From the NCBI GenBank assembly GCA_038087015.1, contig JASBNA010000003.1, forward strand, positions 2,294,001 through 2,358,000: a stretch of 64,000 nucleotides of DNA, given 5' to 3'. Of the stretch, positions 12,201 to 23,883 are shown piece by piece. The translations under genes and the position numbers were made by a program. The stretch comes from Cerrena zonata. Its lineage: Eukaryota; Basidiomycota; Agaricomycetes; Polyporales; Cerrenaceae. The notes beneath the pieces were generated by a model. That model made no database searches, was not told the origin of the DNA, and was given only the letters and a program-made list of their open reading frames with translations. The number at the start of each line of letters is the position of its first letter. The first letter of the stretch is position 1.

Positions 12201-13797
12201 GCTTCCGGTCATACGAAAGTCGAACAAAACTTACATCTCGTTCCCAACGATACTGCAAGCGGTCTTCGTCGCGGAAGTCTACACGAATGAAGTTGTTTTG
12301 GTATTCAGCGTATTGGCGGATTACACGATTAGATTGGATGGGATATGGACCCTCCATAAGGATTCGTGTGGGGGTGACTGTGACATGATGGCAGAGGAAG
12401 TTGCCTGGAGAAAGCCGCAGTTGGAGGGGTTTAGAAAGTTTGGCGAAGATGCTGTTGAAAATATCAGCAGCTGGACTCTTGACATCCTGCGTTCGAAGAG
12501 CGTCTGCGAAACTTTTCAACATCTCAGCAGCGATATCCGGTCGTTCGTCAATGAGCCTTTGGATTTGCGGACGAAGTTCGCACATCAGCTCGTTGGTGTT
12601 CAGTAACCCATTGCGAAGCAATCCTTCCAATTGGAATGCTATGGGCCATTCGCATTTCTGCAACCATACAGTGATTTTATATAGCTGTTTGTGTGCGAAA
12701 AATCCCATAGCATCTGCTTCGATTTGAGTTCTAATAGGTTTCTGGAGCTCAGCATGACGACAGAGCTCTGAAAACTCTGACAGTTGTTTTTCATGGTGCA
12801 TGACGAGCCGAACCTGATGAGCATATGGAGCCACAACAGCATGCGAAGGATTGATGCTATCAATACGTTGTCGAAACTTCTTGCTGTCTTCCTCTCTGTT
12901 TCCAGTGAACGTGCGATTGAATCGCTCGCGCTGGATGACGGGTGGGACAAACAGATCAAAGCAGATGACTTCAGCACAATATACACATGCGTCAGAAAAC
13001 TAGGGAATTTAAATCAGGTATTTGCTCACAAGGAATGCCGAAGGAGTCATGTCCGATCGCAAACTTTTTGATGTTTGCAAACGTGATTCCAACGTTATAC
13101 GCCTCTTCTTCCAGCATTGGATCACCAAGCTATGGAGTCTTGGCTCAATCTACTATCAATCACTGAGAGAGGTGAGTATCGTACCTGGATACGGATCAGC
13201 TTGTGGTCGTACTCGAACCATAGGATGCCAACCGACTTATCCTTGAAGCTTACTTCGTACTCATTAGAGTACCTCCTCGAAGCCTTGGGGTTGTCTGTTG
13301 ACGGACGATAGAAAACACCAAACTGTAACTTGTCAACATGAATACTATGCGATAATAGTCTCAACTTCCTCTCCCTCTCCTCTTCCAAGTCAGGCGACAT
13401 GTATGGGGTTTTGACAAGTTCTTGTAAGAGATAAAACGGAGGTCTGTTATCCGTCTTACGGAAGTTTAGTCTCCGACTGTTGAGGGTTATGAACTTCTTG
13501 CGGGTATATACAATTCTTAGGAACTTATTCCCAATAGTAACACTAGGGAGGCATAATTTGCCTGTACCGTTGTGTGTTGTTCCACTGATTCCTTCGTTGA
13601 CAATAACCTTGAAATTGCTGGAAAGCAGTTCGTTATTGTGGAACGAGAAATAGATGTCAATCATGAAGGACTCACATAGGACGATCCTTGGGATCCGTCG
13701 GATTGAAAAAGTCAGAGCTGTGTAGCAACGAGCCTATGACTCTCTTCACGTCCCATTGGTTCGCCTCTTTGTCGATGGAGGTGATTTCTAGTTCCAT
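9299..13797 (-). CDS. RNA-dependent RNA polymerase (RNA silencing, QDE-1/RdRP family), apparent frameshift
   Basis: Cellular RdRP that makes double-stranded RNA for Dicer in quelling-type silencing. ATG at 13797 (MELEITSIDKEANQWD). Conserved blocks in order: TPTRILMEGPYPIQSNRV; RQYAEYQNNFIRVDFRDED; ILLTERVGGILKNGLDVAGR; AVWFMYPF; PSKYAARMAQAFTATDPSV; TDGVGTISKELGDQIW; YQIRFLGYKGVV; RPSMNKF; and SPTVHPGDVQRVWAVGKP. The catalytic loop GGGDLDGDQYSL, with the three metal-binding Asp, is split by a 55-nt intron (10551-10605) after DLDG. GLLSDRHIIIADQSN, CSQAVDYPKNGVPVN and an acidic tail to 9299 follow. Near 11991 the frame slips by one base (GLG then DFSG in another frame). This is either a true frameshift, an assembly error, or an unusual 52-nt intron with a weak GTCAAC donor. 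Confidence 0.9.
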
Positions 13798-14010
13798 GGT
13801 GGTACCCCGAGAGATCTCAGACGAGACGGTTATCGATCAAGAGGTGTTTTGCCTTGTACCCTTGCAATTGAATTCTAAAGCCATGTGTTCGTGTCACATT
13901 CACACGGAAATAGTCAAGTATCCCAATGAGGGTATCATGCCCAGGCGATTGGATTGATACTGAGAATGAAGGTATTTTTTGGGAGGTTTAACAATACATA
14001 TTGCCGGGAT

Positions 14011-14433
14011 TCAAGCTATCCAAGTACAAACACCGTGCCAACTATGGAACTGAGAGAGTCGAGGGGTTGGCCGTGGGCCCGATGCAGATTCCCACGCAAC
14101 ATCGTCACACGGCGATCGACGTTGAATAGACTTACTGCAGTGACAGAAGGCTTTACCAGTTTCAATTTTACAAAGCAAAGTCTTAAACGAGAAGAAAATT
14201 ACAGTGATTGGTAGAAGTCGATATTGGTTGGTTCTACGATGTAAAGACTTTGCTAGAACGAAGCTAAAGCGCTTCAGCATCCGTGGAGACTTACTATCAT
14301 GGTGTTGGTGGCAGCCCTCAAGCAGTTTCGAAGTAAAGATCATCCTCCAAGTTTCATACTCTTCGTAGACCTGGTCCGAAATTCTTGAAGATGAACTCAC
14401 TGAGCAAGTGCTATCATCCGAGGAACATAGCAT
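14011..14433 (-). CDS. Possible small hypothetical gene
   Basis: ATG at 14433 starts MLCSSDDSTCSVSSSSRI, then a segment rich in aromatic and acidic residues (QVYEEYETWRMIF). A GTAAGT donor near 14296, a GTAATT donor and a CACTGCAG acceptor allow three exons in compatible frames, ending at 14011. Read straight through, the frame is also open. No family is recognised, and it lies about 215 bp upstream of the RdRP start, so it may equally be non-coding leader or promoter sequence. Confidence 0.25.
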   Translation of the reverse strand: MLCSSDDSTCSVSSSSRISDQVYEEYETWRMIFTSKLLEGCHQHHDSKSPRMLKRFSFVLAKSLHRRTNQYRLLPITVIFFSFKTLLCKIETGKAFCHCSKSIQRRSPCDDVAWESASGPRPTPRLSQFHSWHGVCTWIA

Positions 14434-15113
14434 GTGGCTGTGCTACTGGCTAATCAACATAACATCATGCTGCTTTGTGCGATCGATCTCATCGTTTGCA
14501 AAGGAAGTTCCAGATTTGGGAACTTGAATCACATAAAAAACTACGACAGTTATTATAGTCAGTAGCAAGCTCTTCTATATTCCTAGGTTGATGTATCCTC
14601 TTATCTCTAACTTGACCCTGGAAATGCTGGACTCGAAACATCTACCTAAAGACGACTCCGAGAAGCAGTCGACAATATTGACCTCATTGACCTCATAGCT
14701 TAATAGTAGAGTCCTTATAGACTCTGTCGCATGTGGACCATGATGTGCAATTGCACTCAACCTCCACCTTCACACATACTGCGTTACCGGCTAATAAGTA
14801 ATGGTAAGCTCAACGCTGCTGCAATGACACTATAGGACGGTGTGCAACATCAAGTTTCTTTGTGGAACCATGGATACTATATGAGCTGATTCAAATTTCA
14901 CGTGGTATTGGAAAGCACGGTTATAGCCTAATTTTAACATCTCATTCCACTGTAGCTGTTTTACTCGAAGTCTTGTTCAAATATCCAGGTAAGTAGATCT
15001 TCTTGAACCAGGGACAAATGACGGCTATTTAGACTAGCCGCGTTATGCGGGTTGTCAATTCAGTTGAATGAGTATCATCCTCCTGTCGAACGTCTTACAA
15101 CTACTACTATATC
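14434..15113. other. Intergenic, no gene seen
   Basis: About 680 bases, AT-rich in parts. No frame with family resemblance on either strand. Confidence 0.4.
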
Positions 15114-15964
15114 ATGCCTCGAGCACGTACATTGACACTTTGATAATTAGCCTCATCTCTGACTACCAATGATGGTACACCCCGAGGTTGTGGCTCTCGT
15201 CAGGGTCGCGGAAACCCTATCATTCGTGAGGCTACGACCAGTACACGCGGTCGTGGGCAATCGAGCCGTGGTAGAGGAAGAGGTGGAGGTAATAGCAGTC
15301 GTGGACGAGGATCTCGACCTCGGTACACATCCGGGTCTGTTACTTTGACGGGCCGCGTCACAATACCAATTACGGACCATCCGTTCTGGACGAAACCAAA
15401 TTAGACAGCGTTGTACCACGATGTATCAAGTTTGGATCGGAGTTTGACATCCGTGACTCCCGCCTTGACGTGATTCGTACTCGACCAGCAGTTTCCTCTA
15501 GATTGGAGCAATTGTTACTGGGCGATCCCGAGACCGGCAAAGGGGGTCAACTAAGCGGCGAGGGTGTGCTGAATCTCGTGAACGCATGTCCCAACTTAGT
15601 TGTCGTCTGGTTGGATTCAACCACACAACTCACCGATGCAGCCCTGCAAGGCATTTGTCAAGCCTGCCCCAAGCTCGAGAGCCTCAGAATCACGGGGCAC
15701 GACAAGAGCTCCGGCTCCATTCGCGGTTCCTCTATGAAGTTCCTTGCTGAACATCCGGAGGTGGCACCCAAGTTGAAGCAACTTATACTGTATGACCAAA
15801 GTTATTATAATACAGAATTCCAAAAGGCATTGAAGAAGCTATCTACGACGAGGAAGAGGTTGGCTATTACGACAGGAGAGACATGCTCGAGTAGTTGGCG
15901 AGATACCAGTTCCACGTCAGTGACTTTGAACGGAAAGCTCATCTATGACCAGGGTGGTTGGTAG
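15114..15964 (+). pseudogene. RG-rich plus leucine-rich-repeat protein, copy 1 (decayed)
   Basis: Start ATG at 15114 (MPRA). Comparison with copy 2 at 16195 shows the intron after codon 4 has shrunk to about 24 nt (GTACAT to ATTAG), too short for normal splicing; unspliced, a TGA follows at once. The next segment is an Arg/Gly-rich tract (RGRGQSSRGRGRGGG). A one-base shift near 15325 separates it from the downstream frame (VCYFDGPRHNTNYGPSVLDETK). The C-terminal part is open to the TAG at 15964 and carries LRR-like segments: GVLNLVNACPNLVVVWLD, ALQGICQACPKLESLRITG and KFLAEHPEVAPKLKQLILYD. The RG tract suggests RNA binding and the repeats a protein-interaction role; the ancestral function is unknown. 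Confidence 0.6.
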
Positions 15965-16194
15965 ATCATTTTAGAATACGCGACGGATGTTAGTGTACAT
16001 CTCGGTAATTTGCATGATATCGTTCTTATGTTGGAGATACTTACATGCGTCTGTGACTCGGAGGCTGCACTGAGTTCCAGCGCAGACGACGTCATATCTG
16101 TATCGCGTAAAGTCAAGCGACGGTTATGTAAATGTGTGATCGATCTATCAGTCCCGAGTTGCCAGACGTCGACTTTCTTCCCGGTAGTACAACT

Positions 16195-17004
16195 ATGCCT
16201 CGTGAGCGTAAGCTACACGTTTTCCTGGATTAATCTAAACGACCACTAACACTGATCGTCAGTTTCATAGCATCCTCATTCACTGCGAATAATGACACGC
16301 TTCGAGGCCGCCAAGCCAGTGCCCTCGTTGGAGGCGGACGAGGAAGAGGTGCTGGAAGGGGTAGAAAGAACACTAGCCAAAGATCTCTGCGGACCAGAAC
16401 ACCAACCTTTTCTACATCACAAAAGTGCTACTTCGATAGCCCAACTACCCTGGACGGAACGAAAGTCGTTCGCTGCATCATAAAGACTCACACCTTCACA
16501 TGATCCCTATTGGACCCGCATTGGCTAACAGACTACAGTGAATAATGCTAGGTCATAACGAAACAGGATGTGGAGATCAAGTGACTGACCGGGTAGTGTT
16601 GAATCTTGTCGGGGCATGTCCAATTCTAGTCGACCTTTGCTTGAACAAAATTATCGACGCGACGCTTCAAGATATTTGTAGGGATGTCCTAAACTCGTTT
16701 CTTTGGGGATAATGGGTCGTCGTACATTTGGCAGCAGGATCTTCGGTCATTCTCTCATATTCCTCGCGGAGAATCCTAAGGTGGCACCCAAGCTAAATAA
16801 GCTTATATTGTATGACTAGGGGAAGCGGAAAGGCTCCGAGGTATTCGAGACGGCGTTGCGTCAACTGCCAATTGCGAGGAAGTCGCTAATTATCATGACA
16901 GGGGAGCAATGTTGGGGAGGCTCGCGTCGCCACTGTAATCAGCGCGGTATATAGTTAAGACTGTTAATGGAGAGCGAGCGTTTGATGTCACGACAGAGTT
17001 CTGA
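16195..17004 (+). pseudogene. RG-rich plus leucine-rich-repeat protein, copy 2 (decayed)
   Basis: Tandem paralogue of the preceding pseudogene. ATG at 16195 (MPRE), a normal-looking intron (GTAAGC to TTTCATAG), then GGGRGRGAGRGRKN and CYFDSPTTLDGTKVV. The frame is then lost; later stretches read VLNLVGACPILVDLCLN, a shifted CPKLVSLGIMG, and FLAENPKVAPKLNKLILYD followed directly by TAG. The last in-frame stop, TGA at 17002-17004, lies inside the target-site duplication of the LINE, so the retrotransposon landed at the very end of this copy. Confidence 0.65.
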
Positions 17005-17012
17005 CCATACAT
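17001..17012. repeat. 12-bp target-site duplication of the LINE (left copy)
   Basis: CTGACCATACAT occurs here next to the A-rich tail and again at 33605-33616 next to the LINE 5' end. An identical 12-mer at both ends marks the whole 16.6 kb between as one insertion plus later inserts. Confidence 0.9.
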
Positions 17013-17372
17013 TTTTATTTTTTTATATTTTTTTTTATTTTTTTTTATTCCGTGCTTAACGTCCGTGAGGGCCGAGCCCTATGTCGGACCCAATGACACA
17101 AGTATGCTACCGTTATGCCCAACCTTCCTACAACCTCAAACATCAGTGGGTGGTGCCCACACAGAGTAAACCTGCACCTCCGCCTTCCTCCCAATTCGGA
17201 ATTACCCCTTTACCCCAGACTAATAACCTTCCTACTCCTTCGATCCTTCAGTTACGGTAACGTAGGACAGATTAAGTGCGGGTGTGAGAAGTGATTCAAG
17301 TCGCGTCAAGTCGAGTTCTGGAAATGGGCAAAACATAAGTCAGGTTCGAGTGACAGTGATAGACGTCCCTTG

Positions 17373-20300
17373 TTAATCTCTATATGGGGCAATCTTTGCG
17401 AGAGAACTAATGTCTCCGAAGATGTTTGAGAAGCGACCCGTGCGGTGTAGAAATTTGAAGAGTGGTTTTAAGGCTCTTTTGTTTGATAGAAGGGAGGGAA
17501 TGGATGCCGCTGGGCGACCGAGCTCCGCGCGAAGCACTTCTCGTTGACACTGGATCGTGGCCCGAATTTTAGGCTTCATAAAAGTAAGGTCAAATTTTAT
17601 AAAAAGTCTCTTACAAAATATGATTTTAAGCACCTAAAAATTGTCAAAAAATGCAGAATTTCAGCAAAATTTGATGAATCATAAAATCCTTGGCTAATTC
17701 AGACTTTTGTATCTAATTTTTAGACTTTAGAAATATTGAATTTTTGTTTATTTTTTATTGGAGAAAAGTTTACTATATAAAATTCCAAATTTTGATACAC
17801 TTTTATTTCCCTAGAAATCATAATATAATTGTATATATCAAAATAAAGCGTTATAAATAGAGAGCCTAGAGAGAAGATATAGACTACTATTGTTGGTAAA
17901 TCATAGTCTCTGTCAATTATACTATCTGATAGAGATATTTAAGTATGCAATATCACTGACCTTTCCAAATTAGCAGTTTAAATTTTATATCACTTTTGGA
18001 GAAGCAAAAGTGCATCAAAATTTGAAATTTTGTATAGTAAACTTTTCTTCAATAAAAAATAAACAAAAATTCAATATTTCTAAAGTCTAAAAATTAGATA
18101 CAAAAGTCTGAATTAGCCAAGGATTTTATGATTTATCAAATTTTGCTGAAATTCTGCATTTTTTGACAATTTTTAGGTGCTTAAAATCATATTTTGTAAG
18201 AGACTTTTTATAAAATTTGACCTTACTTTTATGAAGCCTAAAATTCGGGCTACGATCCAGTGTGACGGTCGAAAGTTGGGCATGACAGGATGAAGTGTCT
18301 GACCGTTTCCTTTTCCCGCTTGCAGGAAGGACAGATGGGGGAGTCTGCTTTGCCGATCTGGTGGAGGTAAGCCTGCAGGGGGACGGCACCTGTACGGAGT
18401 TGGACGAGGAGGCTGGAGGTGCGGCGAGGGAGATTCGCTGTGAGCCTGGCGAATTTAGATGAAGGCAGGGAGGGGTCAATCTGTCGGAGTTTTTCATATC
18501 ATGGGGACGATCTCCAGCGTTCTTGAAACTGCTGTTTGACGAGTTCCCGGTGATTCTGCCTGAGCTTAGAGGAGCTAGCGGCGAAGAGTGTGAGATGCTT
18601 TGGGAGGCGATGGTTGTCCGAGTGGGTCCCTGCGGCTGCTTCTTTGGCTTTACGATCGGTGACTTCGTTTCCCCTGATGTCCAAGTGACCAGGAACCCAG
18701 CGTAGCGTGAGGTTGAGGGCGGGGTGTTTCTCACGCGTTTGAGCAAATAGTTTGTGAAACCTGTCTATAAGATAATCAGCCTCTGCCGAGCGTCTTGTAC
18801 TCACCGCTTGTAGAGCAGCCTTGTTGTCTGCTGCTATCGAGCAATTTCTGACACGGGGTTGGCGCTTTATAAGGCAGAGAGCCAAGATGAGGCCGGTGAG
18901 CTCAGCTTCAAATACAGTGTTCTGTTGGGAGGGACCTAAGTGTGCTCTTAGAGAGGGTGCTGTGGGCTTACCGGGATTGAAGAGGACAGCTGCTGCCCCT
19001 ACACCACCGCCAAAGTCTGAACCATCCGAGTAGATTCTGATACCATCTCTATTTTGCCAGATGATTTCCTCCTGAACTGCCTTGTCTTTACCCTTGGCGA
19101 TTTCGACTCTGAATGGTGGCTTCCATCCTGGATGGTGTTGAATTGGAGGGATCTTCTCAATCTCGTGTGGTACGAGCTCGTACGCCCTCATGAGGTTGTG
19201 GAGGGGGGAACGGTGTCGGCGAGTGAGGGAGTAGCGCGCGGCTTGTTTGACATGAGAGTGGAGGGGGTGTGACTCTGGCAGGGTGCACAGCCATACAGCT
19301 TCGCGTTGGCAGATCGTATCGATGATAAGGTCGAAGGGGGGGATGTTGATATGAGCTTCGAGAACATCTGTCGCAGTCGTTCTCATTGCTCCAGTTGCAA
19401 GTAAGAGGGCCTGGCGGTGGACAGTTGCTAGTTTCTTGATGAGTCCTACTGACCCCTTGCGATGACCCTGTTCGGGTGAAATGATCGGTTCCAGGAAGAT
19501 GTCTGCTGCGTAAAGCACGCTGGGGATGGCGATGGCAGAGTAGAGCCGTTGCATGTATCGGAGGGGGACGCCTTTGCTAGATCGTGCGACTCTCTTGAAG
19601 AGGTTGACCCAGTTGGTTCCCTTTTCCAGGGCATGCTTTAGGTGCTGGTGGAAGCGAAGGCGGTGATCGACTACTACTCCTAGGAAAGGTTCACACTCAC
19701 TCGGATTGATCGTTACAGTCTTGTCATTTCTCCTATCCATAAAGGTTAGGGGAGGGCCAAGGTCGAGGGAGGTGGGGTGCATGTTTAGCAGGTGGAATTT
19801 GCTTAACTCGAACTGTGAGTTGTGGGTGACCGACCAGTTCTGCACTCCCTCTGGTGCTGAGAGAAAGGTGGCGAGGTCTTCAAGGGCTTCCTCACGAGAT
19901 TCGGCTACCTTAATGGCCATGGCATCATCGATGTTCAGGTAGACCTGAACTCCGCCACAGTTTCTGCCAATGTCTGGGAGGTCTGAGTTGTAGAATTGGA
20001 AGAGAATGACCGAGAGCGGACACCCCTGATCTATTCCACTGATGATGTCGAAGAGGGCAGAGACGTAATCGTCGAATTTGAGACGGGTTTTCCTGCCAGC
20101 TAATTTCCGTCTAAGCCAGTCGACAAGGGTGCGGGGGACGCCTCGTTTCCTCATGTTGTGAAAGAGGACTTCTGGTGTGGCGCTCGGAAAGGCAGCTTTA
20201 ATGTCCAAGAATAGAAGAGAAACAACTTTACCTTTCCGCCAAGCATCCTTGACCGTTTTTGCCATCAGGTGGAGGGAGTCGGTTGTTGCCCGTCCTGGTC

Positions 20301-22017
20301 GCCCTAGAAAGTGGGAGTCTGAGATAAGAGAGAGGCGTTCAGACTCGAACACCAGGATTTTAGCCACACAGCTCAATAGTATCTTTGACAGACAGTTGAG
20401 AAGGGCGATTGGACGGTACGAGCTGGGAAGAGAGTAACTCTTTCGTTTTGGTTTTCTAAGGACCACTGTGTCCGAAATCTTCCAACGTTCAGGATAGTAC
20501 TCTAGCTCGAATGTAGCCCGAAAAAGGGGACCTATATAGGGGAGAAGAATGTCAATGGTGCGCTTGTAAACTTCGTTGGGAATACCGTCTGGCCCGCAGG
20601 CCTTGAAATCCTTCATCGTAGCTACCACCTCTTTGATTAGGTCATCCGTTATTGAGGGAAACTCAAAGGATTCTTCGGGGTATTCGAAGTCACTGAAGTC
20701 AGGAGTGGGCGCTGGGTCAGGGAAGAATGTCTTGTAGAGTAGGTCACTCTTGTCTTCGTTCGCTGTGACTTTAGGTAGATCAGGGTCAGGTTGTGAAAGT
20801 GGAGGAATTCTTGCCTTTCCGCCATCCGATGAGGGCGCGTTTACCACTCTACCAATATGCCATATTGATGCCATGTCGGCGTTTTCGAGCCACGCGTCCC
20901 AGCAGTCCTTCTTTGCATGTTTGATCATATCGCCATATTGGTTGCGGGCTTTGTGGTACGCCCGGACATTCGCGTTGTGAGGATCGGCCTTGAATGGGTT
21001 CGCCTTTCGTCCCAGCTTGGTGACTTCCTTCCTCTTCGCTTTGAGCTCATCAGACCACCACCGTCTAGTAAAAATGCAAAGGTTAGATTTCTTTACGCAT
21101 TTGTCACGCACCTCCTCCAATACTAGTGTAATCGCATTGAGTACTTCTTCGAATTGTTGGATCGACTCGATTTCTTTGAACGTTGGTCTCGGGAGTCGAA
21201 GCTTGAGCTCGTCTCTAAATTCGGACCATACAACTTTTCGCCAGTCGTACCGAGAGTATGGTACATTCCTTTGCACTTCTAGGCTGAGTTCTGTGATGAC
21301 CGGAAAGTGGTCAGCAACTGGTGGTTGTAGTTCAGGGTGGGCGTTGCAAGAGATGAGTGAGTCAGAGAGGGAGGGTGAGCCGAAGATGTTGTCCGGGCGT
21401 GTCAAGGAGCCGGAGCTTGTGCGGAACGTTGGTATGCCTTTCGGTAAGAGGATCTGTAGGTCGAAGTCAGCCAAGATGTCAAGTAAAGGGGCAGAGGCGT
21501 TTAGATAAGATGAATGAAGGAACTGTGTGTCTTCGTCTCTGTCCCATAGAGGGTGGTGTCTGTTAAAGTCTCCCGTCAGGAGGAGGTGGCCATTCCCCTC
21601 CGAGAACTCAGGTAGCTCTCCGAGGCTCATTAGAAAGGCATGCAGCTGGTGGAGTGTTTGGTCCTGTAGCTGATTGTTGTAGACGTTGATCACAACTAAG
21701 TCTCCCGCGGGGGTCTTAATTTTGATTGCAACTACGTCAGGATTGTCGAAGTCTAGCTGTGACCAGGAGGAGGATGAGATACTTGGGCTGATCAAGGTAT
21801 ATGCCCTGGTATGTTGCGAGTGATCATGATGGAAGGATGGGTACACTGGAGACCATCCATGTGGGGAGCGGGAGTTTCCGAGGTGGTCAATGAAGGGTTC
21901 TTGGATGCAGACCACGTCGAACTTCCCCAGCGAGGAAGTGAATGCCGATTGAGCGGTTGGTGACTTCTTGAGGTTCTGCTGACAAATTCTTAGCTTGAGC
22001 GATGGGGTGTCAGTCAT
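17373..22017 (-). pseudogene. LINE ORF2: APE endonuclease - reverse transcriptase - RNase H, interrupted
   Basis: ATG at 22017, two bases after the ORF1 stop. An uninterrupted 1172-codon frame runs to 18499. The N-terminus is an AP-endonuclease-like domain (QQNLKKSPTAQSAF, CIQEPFIDHLG, LLTGDFNRHHPLWD, VADHFPVITEL). The RT includes CGPDGIPNEVYK, SSYRPIALLNCLSKI, LFLDIKAAFPSA, GIDQGCPLSVILF and IDDAM as the catalytic box. RNase H has IYSDGSDFGGGVGAAAV, EAELTGLILAL, ADNKAALQAV and WVPGHLDIRGNEVTD. A TGA then follows SSP, most simply a CGA to TGA change. Further on, CPSCKREKETVRHFILSCPTF is cut by the foldback element; coding resumes as QREVLRAELGRPAAS and ends at 17373. Confidence 0.88.
17548..18262. 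mobile_element. Foldback MITE with CACTG ends and 3-bp TSD (CACTA-like), inside LINE ORF2
   Basis: 715 bp, strongly AT-rich, no coding capacity. Two inverted arms of about 263 bp (17548-17810 and 18000-18262) match with scattered differences, for example GGCCCGAATT against GTAGCCCGAATT next to the ends; they enclose roughly 190 bp of unique sequence. It begins CACTGGATCGT and ends with the complement. TGA (TCA on the LINE strand) is duplicated at 17545-17547 and 18263-18265. CACT(A/G) ends with a 3-bp duplication fit non-autonomous CACTA (En/Spm-type) elements. Removing 718 bp makes ORF2 exactly 3927 nt (1309 codons), confirming the borders. No transposase source is visible here. Confidence 0.85.
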
Positions 22018-22916
22018 ACTTAGTGAGCTAGCGAGCTAGGTTGTGACTTCCGCGGTGAGAATGCAGGGTGCGTGTTCGCATCTTCCTCATCATCATCTTC
22101 GATGTTGATGGGGCCAGGTGGCGTTGAGGGGAAGGGGGAGGGTGTATGGAAGGTGACATGCTTGTCGAGAGGTGGTTGTGGTTGACCCGACCCGCTGCTA
22201 GCCTGTCGATTCTGTCGGACTTGAGATTGTGGAGGTTTTCTGCCTCCAGTCTTCGATCTGTCAACGATATTCCAGTCTTCCTCTTCGGTTGGTCTAAAGA
22301 AGCCTTCCCAACTCTGTTGGGAGGATTGGGTGCGGTGGGGGTGAGAACTATCAGATATAAGTGGAGTTGGCTCGCCTGGTATCTCCCAGGTGGTAGGGTC
22401 TTCAGTGACGAAGTACTTGTACTTCAGCGAAGGGTTACGTTCGATTATCTTCTTGTTGGCTTCGATTGCTGCTGGGCAAAGTCTATCCCATGCTGCGTGG
22501 TCAGTAGCATTACAGTTCGCGCACTTCGTTTTGCTGTAATCATCTTTATGATGGCAGCTAGTAGAGTCGTGATGCTCCGCGCAATACATGCATACACTAT
22601 GGGGGCATTGGCAATTTGCCGCAACATGTCCATGCTTCTGACATTTGAGGCATCGGATGGCATCAGGGATGCGCTTACGTGCGTTCACTTTCTTACCGTT
22701 GATGACTAGACCCCTGTGGATACAGCAGTTGGCAGCCACTGGGTTCTTGAAGTTAAGTACTAGGTGGGCGTTGAGTTGCCCTTCGTATCGGCGAGCGGGA
22801 TTTTTCACCCATCTGGCATCCTGAATACAACCCGTAGCGAGGCTATTCTGGCGCTCTACTTGTCCGAAGCTGCCTGGGTGGGGGTGGAATGATGTCGGAA
22901 CAAATTCCACAAAACA

Positions 22917-22924
22917 TGCATAGG
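22917..22924. repeat. 8-bp target-site duplication of the large hAT (left copy)
   Basis: TGCATAGG here and at 32407-32414, directly outside the inverted ends TAGAGCTCTGCACGAGT. Eight bases is the hAT signature. Confidence 0.93.
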
Positions 22925-23875
22925 TAGAGCTCTGCACGAGTTTTGTTTACTCACAAGTACCCACTACTCGACTCGCAATAATACTCATGAGTGATTGACC
23001 CACGAGTCTGGGTACCCATATAGACCAAACTCATACGGGTCCAAGTATCACTTTTAGAATGGCCAGGTATACTCACAAGTACTCACCGCTAAGGATCACA
23101 AATACAGGTCACAAACAGGCTCAAATGACCCATATTTATAATTCAAAAATATTCAAAAAATATTCAAATTAATTCAATTATATTTGCAATTTATTCCATA
23201 TCACTTTCAAGTTCCTGGTTATCTACATATACATTATCAACCTCCATCTTCTTTGTACGTTTGTTCCTCTTTTTGAGGTCAGACACTATTGTATCCTCAG
23301 GAAGTAACCCTGGAATAGCAGCCCAAGAGCCTAGGACGGTTGCAGCACGTGTTGAGTGGTGTGTAAGAGCATGTCTTCGTTTGGATACCGTCAGCCCACC
23401 ATGGGAGAATGCACGCTCGACGTCCGTTGAGGCAGCTGTAGTCTGATAATTAGTACCGATATATTCATATACAACCTATGTTCTCTTACCAGGGGCCGAG
23501 AGAAAGTCTAATGCAAACTGGGCACGGGGATCACCACCGGCCAGCTGAGAACTCCAGTACATGATCGGATCTGCACATGAACTAAGGATCGGGGACTCCA
23601 AATACTCCGTAATCAGGTCACCATCAGTGCTGATGCCAAAGCTGTCAACATCCTCGTGATAGTGTCGGTTTTTCCGTGTCTGAAACACCGAAGAGTTAGA
23701 CCAATAAGATATATTTGATAAGTCTAAAATGTAAACATACCGATGATGCCTCAGTAGAGTTATCCAGAGAGGCCGATGTATTGGAGGGTGTGTTAGCTAC
23801 AGTCCTTGTTGCAGGTCGGTAATGTTGTTCCCATTGCTCTCGTAGTATCTCTTCGGCTGTGTTGATCCAGGCACG

Positions 23876-23883
23876 TTCCCATT
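23876..23883. repeat. 8-bp target-site duplication of the inner hAT (left copy)
   Basis: TTCCCATT here and at 27254-27261, immediately outside the inverted ends CAGTGTTGGT. Confidence 0.93.

Noticed and set aside
12089..12986. Plus- and alternate-frame open frames across the RdRP
   Set aside because: They are shadows: the minus-strand frame matches conserved RdRP blocks and these do not.
17013..17049. T-rich run considered as a simple repeat
   Set aside because: Its position next to the 12-bp duplication and after ORF2 shows it is the A-rich tail of the minus-strand LINE.
18126..18746. 206-codon Ser/Pro-rich open frame on the minus strand
   Set aside because: It overlaps the end of LINE ORF2 in another frame and runs into the foldback arm; its composition is that of a shadow frame.
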